Positions 27,544-37,405 of a stretch of 64,000 nt of DNA are shown one piece after another. The notes beneath the pieces were generated by a model, which saw nothing but the letters and a program-made list of their open reading frames with translations, had not been told where the DNA came from and made no database searches. Both the position numbers and the translations under genes were made by a program. The DNA is from Sphingobacteriales bacterium (GTDB lineage: Bacteria > Bacteroidota > Bacteroidia > Chitinophagales > Chitinophagaceae), in assembly GCA_016219985.1 (NCBI GenBank), contig JACRJO010000009.1:1-64000 (forward strand). Reading direction: 5' to 3'. Each line of letters opens with the position of its first letter. Within the stretch, counting starts at the first letter, position 1.

Positions 27544-29337
27544 ATGAGCATGAAAACTTCTACACTTGTTGTAAAGGGGTTAATCACCTTTTTATCCTTC
27601 GCCCTGTTTTTCGGAGAAAAAGCAGCCGCACAAACGCCGGTGGTCACACTGAACCCGGCAACCACGCAAAGCACCGGGGCCGGCGGAACAATCAATTTTA
27701 CCGCTACACGGAACGGCAATAACCAAAACTGGCCCGGTGGTAACAGCCAGTTTACTTATACCTGGAGTTCCAGTCCCGCAGGAGCAACGTTTACCAATAA
27801 CCCGAATACGGTGAGTGGTAATAATTCCAGCACCGTTGCTACGTTCCCCACGGCCGGTACTTACCAGGTCACCTGTTTTGTACAGGAAGGCGGTGGCGGA
27901 TTAAGCGCCACATCAGCAGCCACTACCGTCAATGTATCGGCTCCCTTACCCGCGAATATCTGGGCTACTTCTTCCAATGGTACGCAGATCTCCGGGTTTG
28001 CTGTATCCAATGGCACATACCAAAGTGGCCCCAACAATATTTTTCCCGCCAGCTTCCCCGGCGGTACTACTGGCGGAACATCAACAGCCGCCCTGGGTCG
28101 CAGCGCTTTCCCGAGTATCAACCTGGGTCATTTTTACTGGCTGCCCAATACCAGTGGTAACAATGGAATAGTGGAAGTATTTGCCTCCACTTCCACCGGG
28201 GCGAATGTAACCCGGATCGGTTCCCTTGATATCAATGGCGGTGCCAACAATAACAATCTTGGTTTTGTACGCCTGGGGATGGGTCCCGACGGCACCGGCT
28301 GGATCCTGGCCGGCGATGGCACTACCCTTTTCCTTGCTAAGTTCAGTTCCAATGGGGTGAACCCCGTGACCATTACGATGGAAGACGCCAGCGTGAACTT
28401 AGTGGGTGGCACAATATCCACTTTCCGGAACGGTGATCTTTGTATTTCCGGTTCGGGCAAGATCTATGCCCTGGCCAATGACGGCAGCGGGGTAACGCAA
28501 ATCTTTATCGGCTCACCGGCCGGCGGCAATACCACGCTTACCAAAAGATGGGACCTGGTAACACCCGGCAATGCTCCTTTTACCGGGACCGTAAACGGGG
28601 TGGCTTTTGACCTGCTGGGTTCAATCTACCTCTCGACCGGTACGGGTTTATTTTATATTGATCAGAATACCGCCAACGGACCTGCCGGTACCGTGGTATG
28701 TTCACAGGTAGTAGCTGTAACCGGCCTGCAGGACCTGGCTTCGAATGTATTCCCCAGCCAGTCCACCCTTCCTGTTACCCTGCTGAATTTCAGTGCGGCT
28801 TACCGCAACGGGATAGCCACCCTGGGCTGGACAACAGAGAATGAAGTGAATTTCAGTCATTATGAGCTGGAAAGAAAAGGCGCCGGCGGCACAGACTTTA
28901 CAGCCATTGAAAACAAGGCAGCTCTCGGAAATACCGGCCGTTCGGTTTACCAGGTAACCGACAATATCAGCAACCTGCCCGATGAAGTGCTGTATTATCG
29001 CCTGAAGATGGTGGATATGGATGGCAAATACACGTACAGCAATGTAATCATGGTACGGAAAGAAAAGAAGACTATCAGCGGTATCAGCCTCAGTCCCAAC
29101 CCTGTAATGAGCAGTGGCAATGCCACGGTTCGTTTTGACGCAGCAGGCAATGCGATGGTAACCCTGCGGGTCCTCGATATGGCCGGCCGCCAGGTATTGC
29201 AGCAACAAAACAATGTAACCGGGGGAACCAACAGCATCCAGGTCAATAACCTGAACAGGCTGCAGCCCGGTCTTTATATTATTCAACTGGTGAATGGCAA
29301 TGAACTTTCAGCATTTAAATTCTCTGTGGTTCAATAA
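27544..29337 (+). CDS. Secreted protein with PKD/Ig-like domain and T9SS sorting tail
   Basis: 597 aa (ATG at 27544, or 27550 two codons on). Signal peptide ends at KAAAQ. Residues about 35-130 form a PKD/Ig-like domain (SQFTYTWSSSPAGATFTNNP ... TAGTYQVTCFVQEGG). The middle, rich in Gly/Asn/Thr, looks like a beta-propeller. A second Ig-like piece (LPVTLLNFSAAYRNGIATLG, TTENEVNFSHYELERK) precedes the type A T9SS signal (SLSPNPVMSSGNATVRFDA ... LQPGLYIIQLVNG). Exported surface protein of unknown target. Closed by a terminator at 29381. Confidence 0.85.
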   Translation: MSMKTSTLVVKGLITFLSFALFFGEKAAAQTPVVTLNPATTQSTGAGGTINFTATRNGNNQNWPGGNSQFTYTWSSSPAGATFTNNPNTVSGNNSSTVATFPTAGTYQVTCFVQEGGGGLSATSAATTVNVSAPLPANIWATSSNGTQISGFAVSNGTYQSGPNNIFPASFPGGTTGGTSTAALGRSAFPSINLGHFYWLPNTSGNNGIVEVFASTSTGANVTRIGSLDINGGANNNNLGFVRLGMGPDGTGWILAGDGTTLFLAKFSSNGVNPVTITMEDASVNLVGGTISTFRNGDLCISGSGKIYALANDGSGVTQIFIGSPAGGNTTLTKRWDLVTPGNAPFTGTVNGVAFDLLGSIYLSTGTGLFYIDQNTANGPAGTVVCSQVVAVTGLQDLASNVFPSQSTLPVTLLNFSAAYRNGIATLGWTTENEVNFSHYELERKGAGGTDFTAIENKAALGNTGRSVYQVTDNISNLPDEVLYYRLKMVDMDGKYTYSNVIMVRKEKKTISGISLSPNPVMSSGNATVRFDAAGNAMVTLRVLDMAGRQVLQQQNNVTGGTNSIQVNNLNRLQPGLYIIQLVNGNELSAFKFSVVQ

Positions 29338-29380
29338 GTAAGTTTATCAGAAAGGCAATGCTCAGGGTTTTTATACCTTG

Positions 29381-29417
29381 ACCCCTCCTTGATTCGTTCG
29401 GGAGGGGTTTATTTTTT
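29381..29417 (+). terminator. Intrinsic terminator after the T9SS protein gene
   Basis: Stem ACCCCTCC / GGAGGGGT with a 12-base loop and a T-rich tail (TTTATTTTTT). Confidence 0.8.
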
Positions 29418-29495
29418 CCGGCTACCGCCTGTAAAATTTGTTTTTGGCGCCGCGGGAATTGTTGTAATTTAATAGGGCAACAAAAAACCCCGTGT

Positions 29496-30752
29496 ATGAG
29501 AAAAACCTTACCCCTCCTGTCTTTTTGCCTTACCGCCGTTTTAATGAATCCCGGAAATACCCGCGCCCAGCAGGCAGACCGGTTTGCCTACGCTATTACC
29601 GATGCGCAGCCAACGGGCAGTAACTGGAGTTTCCTGCGAAAACTGGACCTCCGGACCGGGGAATACAGTTCCGTATTGCTGGATGGCAGCAATGCCGGCT
29701 TACCGGCTTACAATGCGGCTACTAAAAAACAACTGGAAACCCCGTTCAGTGATGCCCGTTTCGGCACCGTGGCAAATGCCGCTTTTGGAAACGGGGTGGC
29801 GGCCATGGCTTATGATAAGAAAAACAACCGGCTTTATTATACGCCCATGCTGTTTGACCAGCTCCGTTATATCGATCTTAAGACCATGAAAGTGTTCTTT
29901 GTCCTGGATAAAGGCTTTACCGGCAAACCCGTTAAATCAGCCGACCAGGGAAATATCGTGACCCGGATGGCGATTGCCGCTGACGGGAACGGCTATGCGC
30001 TCACCAATGATGCCACCCAGCTGATCCGTTTCAGCACCGGCAGGAAACTGGTGACCGAGGACCTCGGCAGCCTGGTGGATGACCCGGCCAATAAGGGCAT
30101 TTCCATTCATAACTCCTGCAGCAGTTTTGGCGGGGATATGATCGCAGATGATAACGGTAACCTGTATGTGTTTTCCGCCCGCAACCAGGTATTCAAAGTG
30201 GATCTTTCCACCAAAGTAGCCACGCACCTCGGGATGATCAGCGGCTTGCCCGGGAACTTCACGGTAAACGGGGCGGCAGTGAATGCCGACAACCGCATCG
30301 TGGTGAGCAGCGCCACGATGCCGGAATATTTCACCGTGGATTACCACAACTGGTCCGCCAGTCCCTATGCTATTAACGGCAGTTCCTGGAACAGTTCGGA
30401 CCTGGCCAACAGCAACCTGCTGCTGACTTCCGGGAAAAATACGAATACGGTCAATTTTGTTTCCCGCAACCCACTGCCCGGCAGCGCGGAGGGGAAGATC
30501 AGCCTCTACCCTAACCCGGTCATCAATAACCAGTTCATCATACAGTTCAGCCAGCTGGAGCCGGGTTCCTATTCCATCCAGGTGACGGATGTGATGGGGC
30601 GCCAGGTGGTACAGCAATCGCTCAGCATCAGCGGGGAAAACCATACGCAATTAGTGAAATTGGATCCGGCCGCGGCCAAAGGAATTTATTTAGTAAAAGT
30701 AACCGGGCAGAACAGCCGGGAGATTTATAATACGAAGGTTGTGGTGCAGTAG
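29496..30752 (+). CDS. Secreted beta-propeller-like protein with T9SS sorting tail
   Basis: 418 aa. Signal peptide to about residue 25 (NTRAQQ). The body shows repeated propeller-like blades (NNRLYYTPMLFDQLRYIDLK, GNLYVFSARNQVFKVDLSTK). The last 80 residues (GKISLYPNPVINNQFIIQFS ... GIYLVKVTGQN) are a type A T9SS signal. It is probably a companion of the preceding T9SS gene, but they are separated by a terminator. The stop codon TAG is followed at once by the C-rich R9 repeat. Confidence 0.82.
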   Translation: MRKTLPLLSFCLTAVLMNPGNTRAQQADRFAYAITDAQPTGSNWSFLRKLDLRTGEYSSVLLDGSNAGLPAYNAATKKQLETPFSDARFGTVANAAFGNGVAAMAYDKKNNRLYYTPMLFDQLRYIDLKTMKVFFVLDKGFTGKPVKSADQGNIVTRMAIAADGNGYALTNDATQLIRFSTGRKLVTEDLGSLVDDPANKGISIHNSCSSFGGDMIADDNGNLYVFSARNQVFKVDLSTKVATHLGMISGLPGNFTVNGAAVNADNRIVVSSATMPEYFTVDYHNWSASPYAINGSSWNSSDLANSNLLLTSGKNTNTVNFVSRNPLPGSAEGKISLYPNPVINNQFIIQFSQLEPGSYSIQVTDVMGRQVVQQSLSISGENHTQLVKLDPAAAKGIYLVKVTGQNSREIYNTKVVVQ

Positions 30753-31053
30753 GCCCCCCTCAATGCCCCCTAAAACCCCCGACCCGCTGCGCCTTGCTTA
30801 GCGAGGCGAGAGGGGGACTTGGGCCTCCGATAGTTCAACTATTCCGGATAAGTATTGAATGGCGTACAGACTTTCAGAAATTAGCATTCACTGCAATAAG
30901 GCAAATTCTTATAATTAAATAATAAACGCTTTAATTATATACGCGATTACGCAAAACCAAACAGTAAGTAATTTCAGCCTTTCAGACTCTGAAGTCCCCT
31001 TCGGGGGACCTGCCTGCCGGCAGGCAGGTTTAGAGGGCCTCCCCCGGGGGCCA
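30753..31053. repeat. R9: inverted C-rich elements filling the spacer between two convergent genes
   Basis: After the + strand stop: GCCCCCCTCAATGCCCCCTA then AAACCCCCG ... AGGGGGACTTGGGCC. After the - strand stop (read on minus): TGGCCCCCGGGGGAGGCC, CTCTAAACC ... AGGGGACTTCAGAG. These are two copies of one element type in opposite orientation, each starting directly at a stop codon. A perfect 22-bp palindrome ACCTGCCTGCCGGCAGGCAG (31009-31030) lies in the right copy. The 130-bp centre (30840-30970) is AT-rich with no gene seen. Confidence 0.7.
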
Positions 31054-31446
31054 TTAGGGAGCCTCCTTCTTCCAAACCAACCTCAGCTTCTTCGCCTTCT
31101 CCCCAAAATCGGGGCATTTGCCGTCTCCCCTCCCGGAGAAGCCTCCGCTGGGAGCGCAAAGCTGTTTACACTGCTCATCGTACACCGGGTTGAAGAAATC
31201 GCAGCAGGGCATGGTAAAGAGATAGACTTTATCCCCGTTGTATTCGTATTCATCCACCTGCTGTGGCAGGACGGGCGGAATATCCTTCGCCGCGCTATCG
31301 AGTATTTTGCGCACACAGACCGGCACCGAATCCGTCCGTACAGGCTGCTCCGCAACCGGATCGCCTGCCGCAGGCTTTTCTTTTTTCTTTCCGCATTCGG
31401 TAGCCGACAGAAAAGGCAGGGTAAATAACAGGAGCAGGTATTTCAT
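31054..31446 (-). CDS. Small Cys-rich exported protein, DUF6970-like
   Basis: 130 aa. Hydrophobic signal with an early Cys (SATECGKKK), so lipoprotein or cleaved export is possible; the lipobox is not canonical. Conserved-looking Cys motifs are [23 protein letters not shown] and [20 protein letters not shown]. The pattern resembles the family I know as DUF6970, of unknown function. Divergent from obgE and convergent with the T9SS gene through the R9 repeats. Confidence 0.65.
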   Translation of the reverse strand: MKYLLLLFTLPFLSATECGKKKEKPAAGDPVAEQPVRTDSVPVCVRKILDSAAKDIPPVLPQQVDEYEYNGDKVYLFTMPCCDFFNPVYDEQCKQLCAPSGGFSGRGDGKCPDFGEKAKKLRLVWKKEAP

Positions 31447-31471
31447 TTAAGAGGGTTATAAACGGTTCAGG

Positions 31472-31479
31472 TATATTTG
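31472..31479 (+). promoter_or_regulatory. -7 box TATATTTG for obgE
   Basis: Full TAnnTTTG match 56 bp upstream of the obgE start; no -33 TTG at 20 bp. Confidence 0.5.
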
Positions 31480-31535
31480 CAGTTCCGGCAGGTTCAACAC
31501 CTGGTCTTGCCGGAACACAACGTAAAAGTAAGGTT

Positions 31536-32537
31536 TTGGAGAAAAGTAACTTTGTAGATCAGATCCGTATATTTTGCCGGAGCGGCCACGGGGGTGCCGG
31601 CAACAAGCATTTCATGCGTAATAAATTCACTGCCCTGGGCGGACCGGATGGCGGAGATGGCGGACGCGGCGCCCATATTATCCTGAAAGGGAACAGCAAT
31701 CTCTGGACCTTACTGCATTTGCGCTATTATAAAAATGTACTGGCCGAGGACGGGGAAAGAGGTGGTGCCAATAACTGTCATGGCCGGGACGGAAAGGATA
31801 TTATTATTGAAGTGCCGCTGGGCACCATTGCCCGCGATGAAGAAAGCGGCAAACAGGAAGTGGAAATCCTCGAAGACGGGCAGGAAATCATCTGGATGCC
31901 GGGCGGCAAAGGAGGTTTGGGCAATTCTCATTTTGCCACCCCCACCAACCAGGCGCCGGAACATGCCCAGCCCGGTCTGCCCGGTGAAGAAGGCTGGAAA
32001 GTACTTGAACTAAAAGTGCTGGCGGATGTGGGACTGGTCGGTTTTCCCAATGCGGGAAAATCAACCCTGCTCTCCGTGATCACGGCGGCCAAACCCAAGA
32101 TCGCCAACTACGCCTTTACCACCCTGACCCCCAACCTGGGGATGGTGGAATACCGCGACGGTAAAAGTTTTTGCATCGCCGACCTGCCCGGAATCATTGA
32201 AGGAGCCGCGGAAGGAAAGGGCCTGGGTCACCGTTTCCTCCGGCATATTGAACGGAACTCCGTTTTATTGTTCCTGGTGCCGGCCGACAGCGACGATCAC
32301 AAGAAGGAATTTGACATCCTGGTCAGTGAACTGGAGCAATACAACCCGGAACTGCTCCACAAACAGTTTATTATTGCGATCAGCAAGAGTGATATGCTGG
32401 ATGATGAACTCAAACAGGCGATCGAAAAAGAATTGCCTGCCCATATTCCCCATGTCTTTATTTCGTCCGTGACCAATAAAGGGCTTACCGAACTCAAGGA
32501 CCTGCTCTGGACCGTCCTGAACCAGCCGGCGGAATAA
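31536..32537 (+). CDS. obgE: Obg-family GTPase (ribosome assembly)
   Basis: 333 aa using a TTG start at 31536: no in-frame ATG or GTG exists upstream, and the first downstream ATG would cut the Obg fold. N-terminal glycine-rich Obg domain ([33 protein letters not shown]), then the G domain with GFPNAGKST (P-loop), [20 protein letters not shown] (G3 and switch), and ISKSDML in place of NKxD. It acts in 50S maturation and the stringent response. The G4 motif reads SKSD rather than NKSD or NKxD, as in some Bacteroidota. Confidence 0.96.
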   Translation: MEKSNFVDQIRIFCRSGHGGAGNKHFMRNKFTALGGPDGGDGGRGAHIILKGNSNLWTLLHLRYYKNVLAEDGERGGANNCHGRDGKDIIIEVPLGTIARDEESGKQEVEILEDGQEIIWMPGGKGGLGNSHFATPTNQAPEHAQPGLPGEEGWKVLELKVLADVGLVGFPNAGKSTLLSVITAAKPKIANYAFTTLTPNLGMVEYRDGKSFCIADLPGIIEGAAEGKGLGHRFLRHIERNSVLLFLVPADSDDHKKEFDILVSELEQYNPELLHKQFIIAISKSDMLDDELKQAIEKELPAHIPHVFISSVTNKGLTELKDLLWTVLNQPAE

Positions 32538-32600
32538 TACCCGGCAGCGGGTATGGACTGCCACGGCAGAATGCAGTAGCTTTATTTCAAATTTACACAC

Positions 32601-33413
32601 ATGAAAAAGGCACTGATCCTGGCCGCAGCCTCCCTGCTTCTTATCCTGCATACGGAGGCACAACCCCTGACCAAAGAATTAAAAGAAGTATTGCAACTGC
32701 CGGTAACCCGGGAAGGCGGGGCCAATGGGGGCGCAGTGGCCTGGCACCCGGTACTGAAAAGATATTATACGGCCATTGCAGGCAATGTAAATTTCCCGCT
32801 TGACGTATTTGATATAAAGGGAAAGCGGATCTCTGACAGTACGACAACCACCCTGTTTGACGTAAGGGGCTTATGGTATAACCCGAAACGGAAGACCCTG
32901 CAGATGAATGGGTACAATGATTTCGGATGGGCCGAATATAAACTGAACACAAAAGGGATACCCATTGATACCCTCCTGCTGCATGCGGGAATGAACCAAC
33001 CCTCAGAGCAATCGGCCGGGGCATTCAACCCGGTGGAAAACAGGGTGTATTTCCTGAATGAAGACGGGCACCTGGAGAAATACGATTATGCGACTGCCGC
33101 TTACCTGGAAACCCGGGAGCTCTACCTGGGGCTGACGGAAGACGAGGACGATGGTTTATCAGGCAACTATGATGTCCTTGACGATTACAATACCACCGTA
33201 GTAATCTTTACCGGGATCAAGGGCGCCGAGATCGGGGTGCTGAATCATATAAATTCCGAGATTGAATTATATAACCTGGCAGACGGCTATATTACCCGGA
33301 GGCTGAAATTGCCCGAAGGCGCCCCGGTTAACAGCCGGCTGAACTTTTCATACAGTAATGGCATTTACTGGTTGTTTGATAAGGAGGCAAGGGTGTGGAA
33401 GGGGTACAGGTAG
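32601..33413 (+). CDS. Exported hypothetical protein, propeller-like
   Basis: 270 aa. Signal peptide MKKALILAAASLLLILHTEA. The mature part has strand-rich repeated segments (YYTAIAGNVNFPLDVFDIKG, FNPVENRVYFLNEDGHLEKY, SYSNGIYWLFDKEARVW) that suggest a beta-propeller. No catalytic motif is recognised. The stop is followed after 7 bases by a GATTATTTGATTACT tandem repeat. Confidence 0.6.
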   Translation: MKKALILAAASLLLILHTEAQPLTKELKEVLQLPVTREGGANGGAVAWHPVLKRYYTAIAGNVNFPLDVFDIKGKRISDSTTTTLFDVRGLWYNPKRKTLQMNGYNDFGWAEYKLNTKGIPIDTLLLHAGMNQPSEQSAGAFNPVENRVYFLNEDGHLEKYDYATAAYLETRELYLGLTEDEDDGLSGNYDVLDDYNTTVVIFTGIKGAEIGVLNHINSEIELYNLADGYITRRLKLPEGAPVNSRLNFSYSNGIYWLFDKEARVWKGYR

Positions 33414-33420
33414 GGCGTTG

Positions 33421-33566
33421 CTGATTATTTGATTACTGATTATTTGATTACTGATTATTTGATTACTGATTATTTGATTACTGATTATTTGATTACTGAT
33501 TATTTGATTACTGATTATTTGATTACTGATTATTTGATTACTGATTATTTGATTACTGATTATTTG
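33421..33566 (+). repeat. 15-bp perfect tandem repeat R1 (TGATTATTTGATTAC), about 9.7 copies
   Basis: Exact 15-mers, i.e. alternating 7- and 8-bp words GATTACT and GATTATTT. The copies show no mismatch, so the array is young or under active slippage. The frame translates as repeated ITDYL, but no ribosome-binding site or homologous protein is known to me, so I do not call a gene. Confidence 0.95.
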
Positions 33567-33772
33567 GCGTGTTTTTTTCTGCCAGCTTCTTTAGAACAGA
33601 AGCAGCCTGGGTTCAATACAGTTTACACTGTCAGGAATTGATCAGTTTGCTGGAATAATCAGTAATCAATATTTCTGCCAATTTCATTAGCCCAGCCCCG
33701 GGATTCAGTACAGTTTGCTTAAGCAGGAACTGCTCAGCCTGAAGGAATAATCAATAATTAATAAGCCAATAA
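33567..33772. repeat. Spacer with inverted R1 words
   Basis: GGAATAATCAGTAATCAATA (33652-33671) and AATAATCAATAATTAATAAG ... AATAATCAATAAACC (33746-33781) are reverse-complement R1 words, reaching into the end of the GH18 gene. With the tandem array they bound about 180 bp in which I see no gene. Confidence 0.6.
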
Positions 33773-35113
33773 TCAATAAACCCTCCCCACGGTATCACAA
33801 GCCGCTTTCAGCAGAGAATTATTATCCACCGCATCCTGGCCCTTCTCCCATATCATCACCCCTGCCGCGATATCCTTTGCGAGTTTGGCCTTGCGCTTAA
33901 CGGTGTATTGCCCGTTATAATAAATGGTGTAATTGGTAAACCCGCCGGCGCTGACAATCGCCGAATCCAGCTGGGGATTTCCCCCCTGTGACAAAATCGT
34001 TTTATAAGTCAGTACGGTATTGCTTTGGGTAATTCCCGAAGGTCTTCCATAAGCCGGCAAACCCAGCACTGCCTTACCGGCCGGCATGCCCCGGGTGGTC
34101 AGCCAGTAATTGAGACAGGTCTGCGCCAGCGCATAATCACTGTGGTGGCGGTAAGGGACCGTAGTGCTGAAATCATCGTAGGCCATGATATTGAAAAAAT
34201 CGACATAGGGGAAGATCTCATTGCGGATCGCATCCCTTGCACCGGCATACTTACCGGCCGTGATGGCACAGGACAAATAATACCGCCCGTCCCGGTGCAA
34301 TGAATCCGAGAGTTCTTTCATGAGGGCAGTAAACGTAATATCCGAGCCATCCGAGATAGTCGGGTATTCCCAGTCCATATCGATCCCGTCGAGGTTATTG
34401 GCCCGGACCAGGTTCATCAGGGTTTTGATAAAATTATTCCGGCCCGCAGCAGTGGAAGCCATGTTTTTGAAATTGGTTTTCCCGTCCCCGCTGCCATCAT
34501 TAATCCCCAGCAATACTTTGGCATTATTTGCCCGGGACTTGGTAATGACATCGGCCAGGGAACTGCCCGAAGAAGGGGCCGTTAATCCGCCGGAACCATT
34601 CACCCCATAAAAAGCGTAGATCACTGCATTGGTCATGCGAAATTTGACATCGGGGATATCGGCCAGGTTGCGGTAATAGGGCATATAACCCACCACATAG
34701 TACCCGAAGGGATTGGGCGACCGGATTTCAATATAGGTAAACGAACTGATGTTGCTGGTACAGCCCGTGGCCGTGCCGGAAGCATTTTTCGGTAACGCAT
34801 ACCAGTAATACGTGATATTGGGAGTGGCCGGGATGCTGTAATTATAACTGGTCCCGGTTACACTGGCGGCAATGACAGTAGTGGGATTGGGGCTGCTGCC
34901 AAAATAAATATCATAGCTGGTGGCGCCGCTTACCGCGTTCCAGTTCAGGGTGATGGAGCTGGTCGTAACAAAGGAGTTATTGGCCGGGGCAATACCGCCG
35001 GCGCATCCCGGAACCGGCGTGGGGGGCGGGTTGGGGTTATTATCCTTTTTGCCACAGGAATAAAACAACAGGAGGACGGATAACAGGGCCGCCAGGACAG
35101 GTTTGGTTTGCAT
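33773..35113 (-). CDS. GH18-family glycoside hydrolase lipoprotein (chitinase-like)
   Basis: 446 aa. Lipoprotein signal LLSVLLLFYSCGKK (Cys20), a Pro/Asn-rich linker, a fibronectin-III-like domain (SITLNWNAVSGATSYDIYFG), then a GH18 barrel with VVGYMPYYRN at strand 1 and the catalytic motif LDGIDMDWEYP (Asp247, Glu249). The intact DxxDxDxE motif predicts chitinase or endo-beta-N-acetylglucosaminidase activity at the cell surface. It stands alone, with no PUL nearby. Its stop lies in R1-type repeat words. Confidence 0.92.
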   Translation of the reverse strand: MQTKPVLAALLSVLLLFYSCGKKDNNPNPPPTPVPGCAGGIAPANNSFVTTSSITLNWNAVSGATSYDIYFGSSPNPTTVIAASVTGTSYNYSIPATPNITYYWYALPKNASGTATGCTSNISSFTYIEIRSPNPFGYYVVGYMPYYRNLADIPDVKFRMTNAVIYAFYGVNGSGGLTAPSSGSSLADVITKSRANNAKVLLGINDGSGDGKTNFKNMASTAAGRNNFIKTLMNLVRANNLDGIDMDWEYPTISDGSDITFTALMKELSDSLHRDGRYYLSCAITAGKYAGARDAIRNEIFPYVDFFNIMAYDDFSTTVPYRHHSDYALAQTCLNYWLTTRGMPAGKAVLGLPAYGRPSGITQSNTVLTYKTILSQGGNPQLDSAIVSAGGFTNYTIYYNGQYTVKRKAKLAKDIAAGVMIWEKGQDAVDNNSLLKAACDTVGRVY

Positions 35114-35206
35114 AAGGGGTTATTCCTCCTCAAAATAAGCCATTCTGGTAAAACTCAGTAATTCGGAAACCCTTTTTCTGTAGGTTTGCCCCCTAAAATC
35201 ACAAGT

Positions 35207-37372
35207 ATGAAGAAGATCCTATTAACGATTGTCTTATTCCTCACCGTCGTGCTTAAATCCATGGCCGACGAAGGAATGTGGCTGCCCCTGCTCCTCGGGC
35301 AACAGGTCTATAATGATATGGTGAAAAAAGGGCTGAAACTCACCAAAGACCAGCTCTACAACATCAACAAACCTTCCTTAAAAGACGCGATCCTTATTTT
35401 CGGCGGTGGCTGTACCGGCGAGATCGTAAGCGCCGAAGGACTGATCTTTACCAACCACCACTGCGGGTACAATGCGATTGCATCCGCCAGTACCATGGAG
35501 AGGAATTATCTGCGTGACGGGTTTTATGCCCGCAGCAAAAGCGAAGAAATTCCCACCAACCTCAGTGTACAGTTCCTGCTGCGTATTGAAGATATAACCA
35601 AAGAAGTAATGGATTCCCTGAAGGGACTCAGTGGCACCGAACGGGTGCAGCGGCAAGGCGCTGTACTGGCCGCCATCAATAAAAGAATGAGCGATGCCAG
35701 CCAGAATATCGAGACCCGGGTGAGCGCTTTGTTCAAAGGCAACCAGTTCCTCGCTTTCGTTTACCAGCGTTATACCGATATCCGCCTTGTGGGCGCTCCC
35801 CCCGAGAGCGTCGGCAAATTCGGCGGTGATACTGATAACTGGGAATGGCCCCGTCATACCGGTGATTTTTCCGTATTCCGCGTGTACACGTCCGCTGATG
35901 GCAAACCCGCCAAATATGCTGAAGGCAATAAGCCGATGAAACCCAAATGGTACCTGCCTGTTTCTTTACGCCCGCTGAAAGACGGCGATTTCTCCATGAT
36001 CTGGGGTTATCCCGGCGGCACCAACCGGTATGAAAGTTCTTACGGGATCAAACTTGCTACCGATATCAACAACCCCACCCTGGTAAAACTCCGGGACATG
36101 CGGTTGAAATATATGTTTGAGGAAATGAAGAAAGACCCGGCTGTAAAACTGCAGTTAGCTTCCAATTATGCCGGTATCGCCAACTACTGGAAATTCTTCG
36201 ACGGCGAAACAAAGCAATTGCTGAAATACGATGTGTTCGGGCAAAAACAGGCGGCTGAAGTAAAATTCAATGCCTGGGCCAAGGGCAAACCCGAATACGA
36301 AAACCTTTTTGCCGACTGGGGCAAGGCCTATGACGCCTGGAGACCTTATGCCAAACACCGCCAGTATCTCAATGAAGGCATGTTTGGTTCCCCGCTGATC
36401 GCTTTTGCCGGTTCGCTGTTGCAATTAGAAGCAGCCCTCGTAAAAACCGGCGCCACCAAGGCGGATATCACCAAGGCCGTGGAAGCTGCCAATAACCAGC
36501 GGAAAGGATTCCTGAATGACGAAAACAAGGTATCCGACCAGAATATCCTGGCCTCCGTTACCCGCATGTTCTACGAGGATGTGGATAAGGAACAGCACCC
36601 CGTTGGCTTCTATGGTACGCTGAAAAACAGTTATGGCGCCCTGGATGATGACGCGACCTATAAAAAATACGCCGCTGATGTATTCAGCAGGACGATGATC
36701 TTTGATGATACCCGGTGGAATGCATTTGTGGCCAACCCCGACGCGGTAACCCTGCAGTCCGACCCGGCTTTTGCCCATGCCAGCGCCTTCCTCGTGAACT
36801 ATAATACCAAGTTCGGTCCCTTCTCCCAGCAATTCAATGCAAAGAATGCGGAATACGGAAGACTTTACCTGAAAGGAGTGATGGAAATGGACCCGGTCAA
36901 AGCGAAGATGATGTATCCCGACGCCACATTCACCATGCGGGTCAGCTATGGCAATGTAAAATCTTATCGCCCCCGTGACGCGGTCTTTTATGATTATGTG
37001 ACCACTTCCAAGGGCCTGCTGGAAAAATACAAAGCCGGCGATTATGAATTTGACCTCCCGGCCAACCAGATCGAGCTGCTGAAGAAAAAAGATTTCGGCC
37101 AGTACATGGACCCCACCCGCAAGGAACTGGTGATCGGGTTTATTACCACCAATGATATCACCGGTGGTAATTCCGGCTCCCCGGTGATCAATGGCCGGGG
37201 CGAACTGATCGGGCTTGCTTTTGATGGCAACTACGAGGCCCTGAGCCATAAACTGGCTTTCGACAAGGACCTGAACCGCACGATCTGCGTGGATATCCGG
37301 TATGTGCTGTGGTGTATTGACAAACTGGGCGGCGGTTCCAACCTGATTAAGGAACTGAAGCTGATGAAATAA
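35207..37372 (+). CDS. S46-family dipeptidyl-peptidase, DPP7 type
   Basis: 721 aa from the ATG at 35207 (an upstream start at 35186 would spoil the signal peptide). Chymotrypsin-like fold with His85 in TNHHCGY, Asp in PRHTGDFSVF, and nucleophile Ser656 in TGGNSGSPVINGRGE. The residue 18 positions after the Ser (position 674, in FDGN) is Gly. In P. gingivalis numbering Gly673 marks DPP7 (hydrophobic P1), while Arg673 marks DPP11 (Asp/Glu P1). It removes dipeptides from the N-termini of oligopeptides in the periplasm. Followed by a terminator. Confidence 0.93.
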   Translation: MKKILLTIVLFLTVVLKSMADEGMWLPLLLGQQVYNDMVKKGLKLTKDQLYNINKPSLKDAILIFGGGCTGEIVSAEGLIFTNHHCGYNAIASASTMERNYLRDGFYARSKSEEIPTNLSVQFLLRIEDITKEVMDSLKGLSGTERVQRQGAVLAAINKRMSDASQNIETRVSALFKGNQFLAFVYQRYTDIRLVGAPPESVGKFGGDTDNWEWPRHTGDFSVFRVYTSADGKPAKYAEGNKPMKPKWYLPVSLRPLKDGDFSMIWGYPGGTNRYESSYGIKLATDINNPTLVKLRDMRLKYMFEEMKKDPAVKLQLASNYAGIANYWKFFDGETKQLLKYDVFGQKQAAEVKFNAWAKGKPEYENLFADWGKAYDAWRPYAKHRQYLNEGMFGSPLIAFAGSLLQLEAALVKTGATKADITKAVEAANNQRKGFLNDENKVSDQNILASVTRMFYEDVDKEQHPVGFYGTLKNSYGALDDDATYKKYAADVFSRTMIFDDTRWNAFVANPDAVTLQSDPAFAHASAFLVNYNTKFGPFSQQFNAKNAEYGRLYLKGVMEMDPVKAKMMYPDATFTMRVSYGNVKSYRPRDAVFYDYVTTSKGLLEKYKAGDYEFDLPANQIELLKKKDFGQYMDPTRKELVIGFITTNDITGGNSGSPVINGRGELIGLAFDGNYEALSHKLAFDKDLNRTICVDIRYVLWCIDKLGGGSNLIKELKLMK

Positions 37373-37405
37373 TCCTTCGGCAAACGCAGCGTGAAAATGA
37401 TTAGA

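Noticed and set aside
33429..33641. Open frame of nine ITDYL repeats after the gene ending at 33413
   Set aside because: It is the translation of a 15-bp DNA tandem repeat; no ribosome-binding site, no signal, no known homologous protein.
36425..37249. 274-codon open frame antisense to the S46 peptidase
   Set aside because: A shadow of the peptidase gene, whose catalytic motifs are intact on the other strand.
35207..37372. DPP11 (Asp/Glu-specific) assignment of the S46 peptidase
   Set aside because: The residue 18 positions after the catalytic Ser is Gly, not Arg, which points to DPP7.
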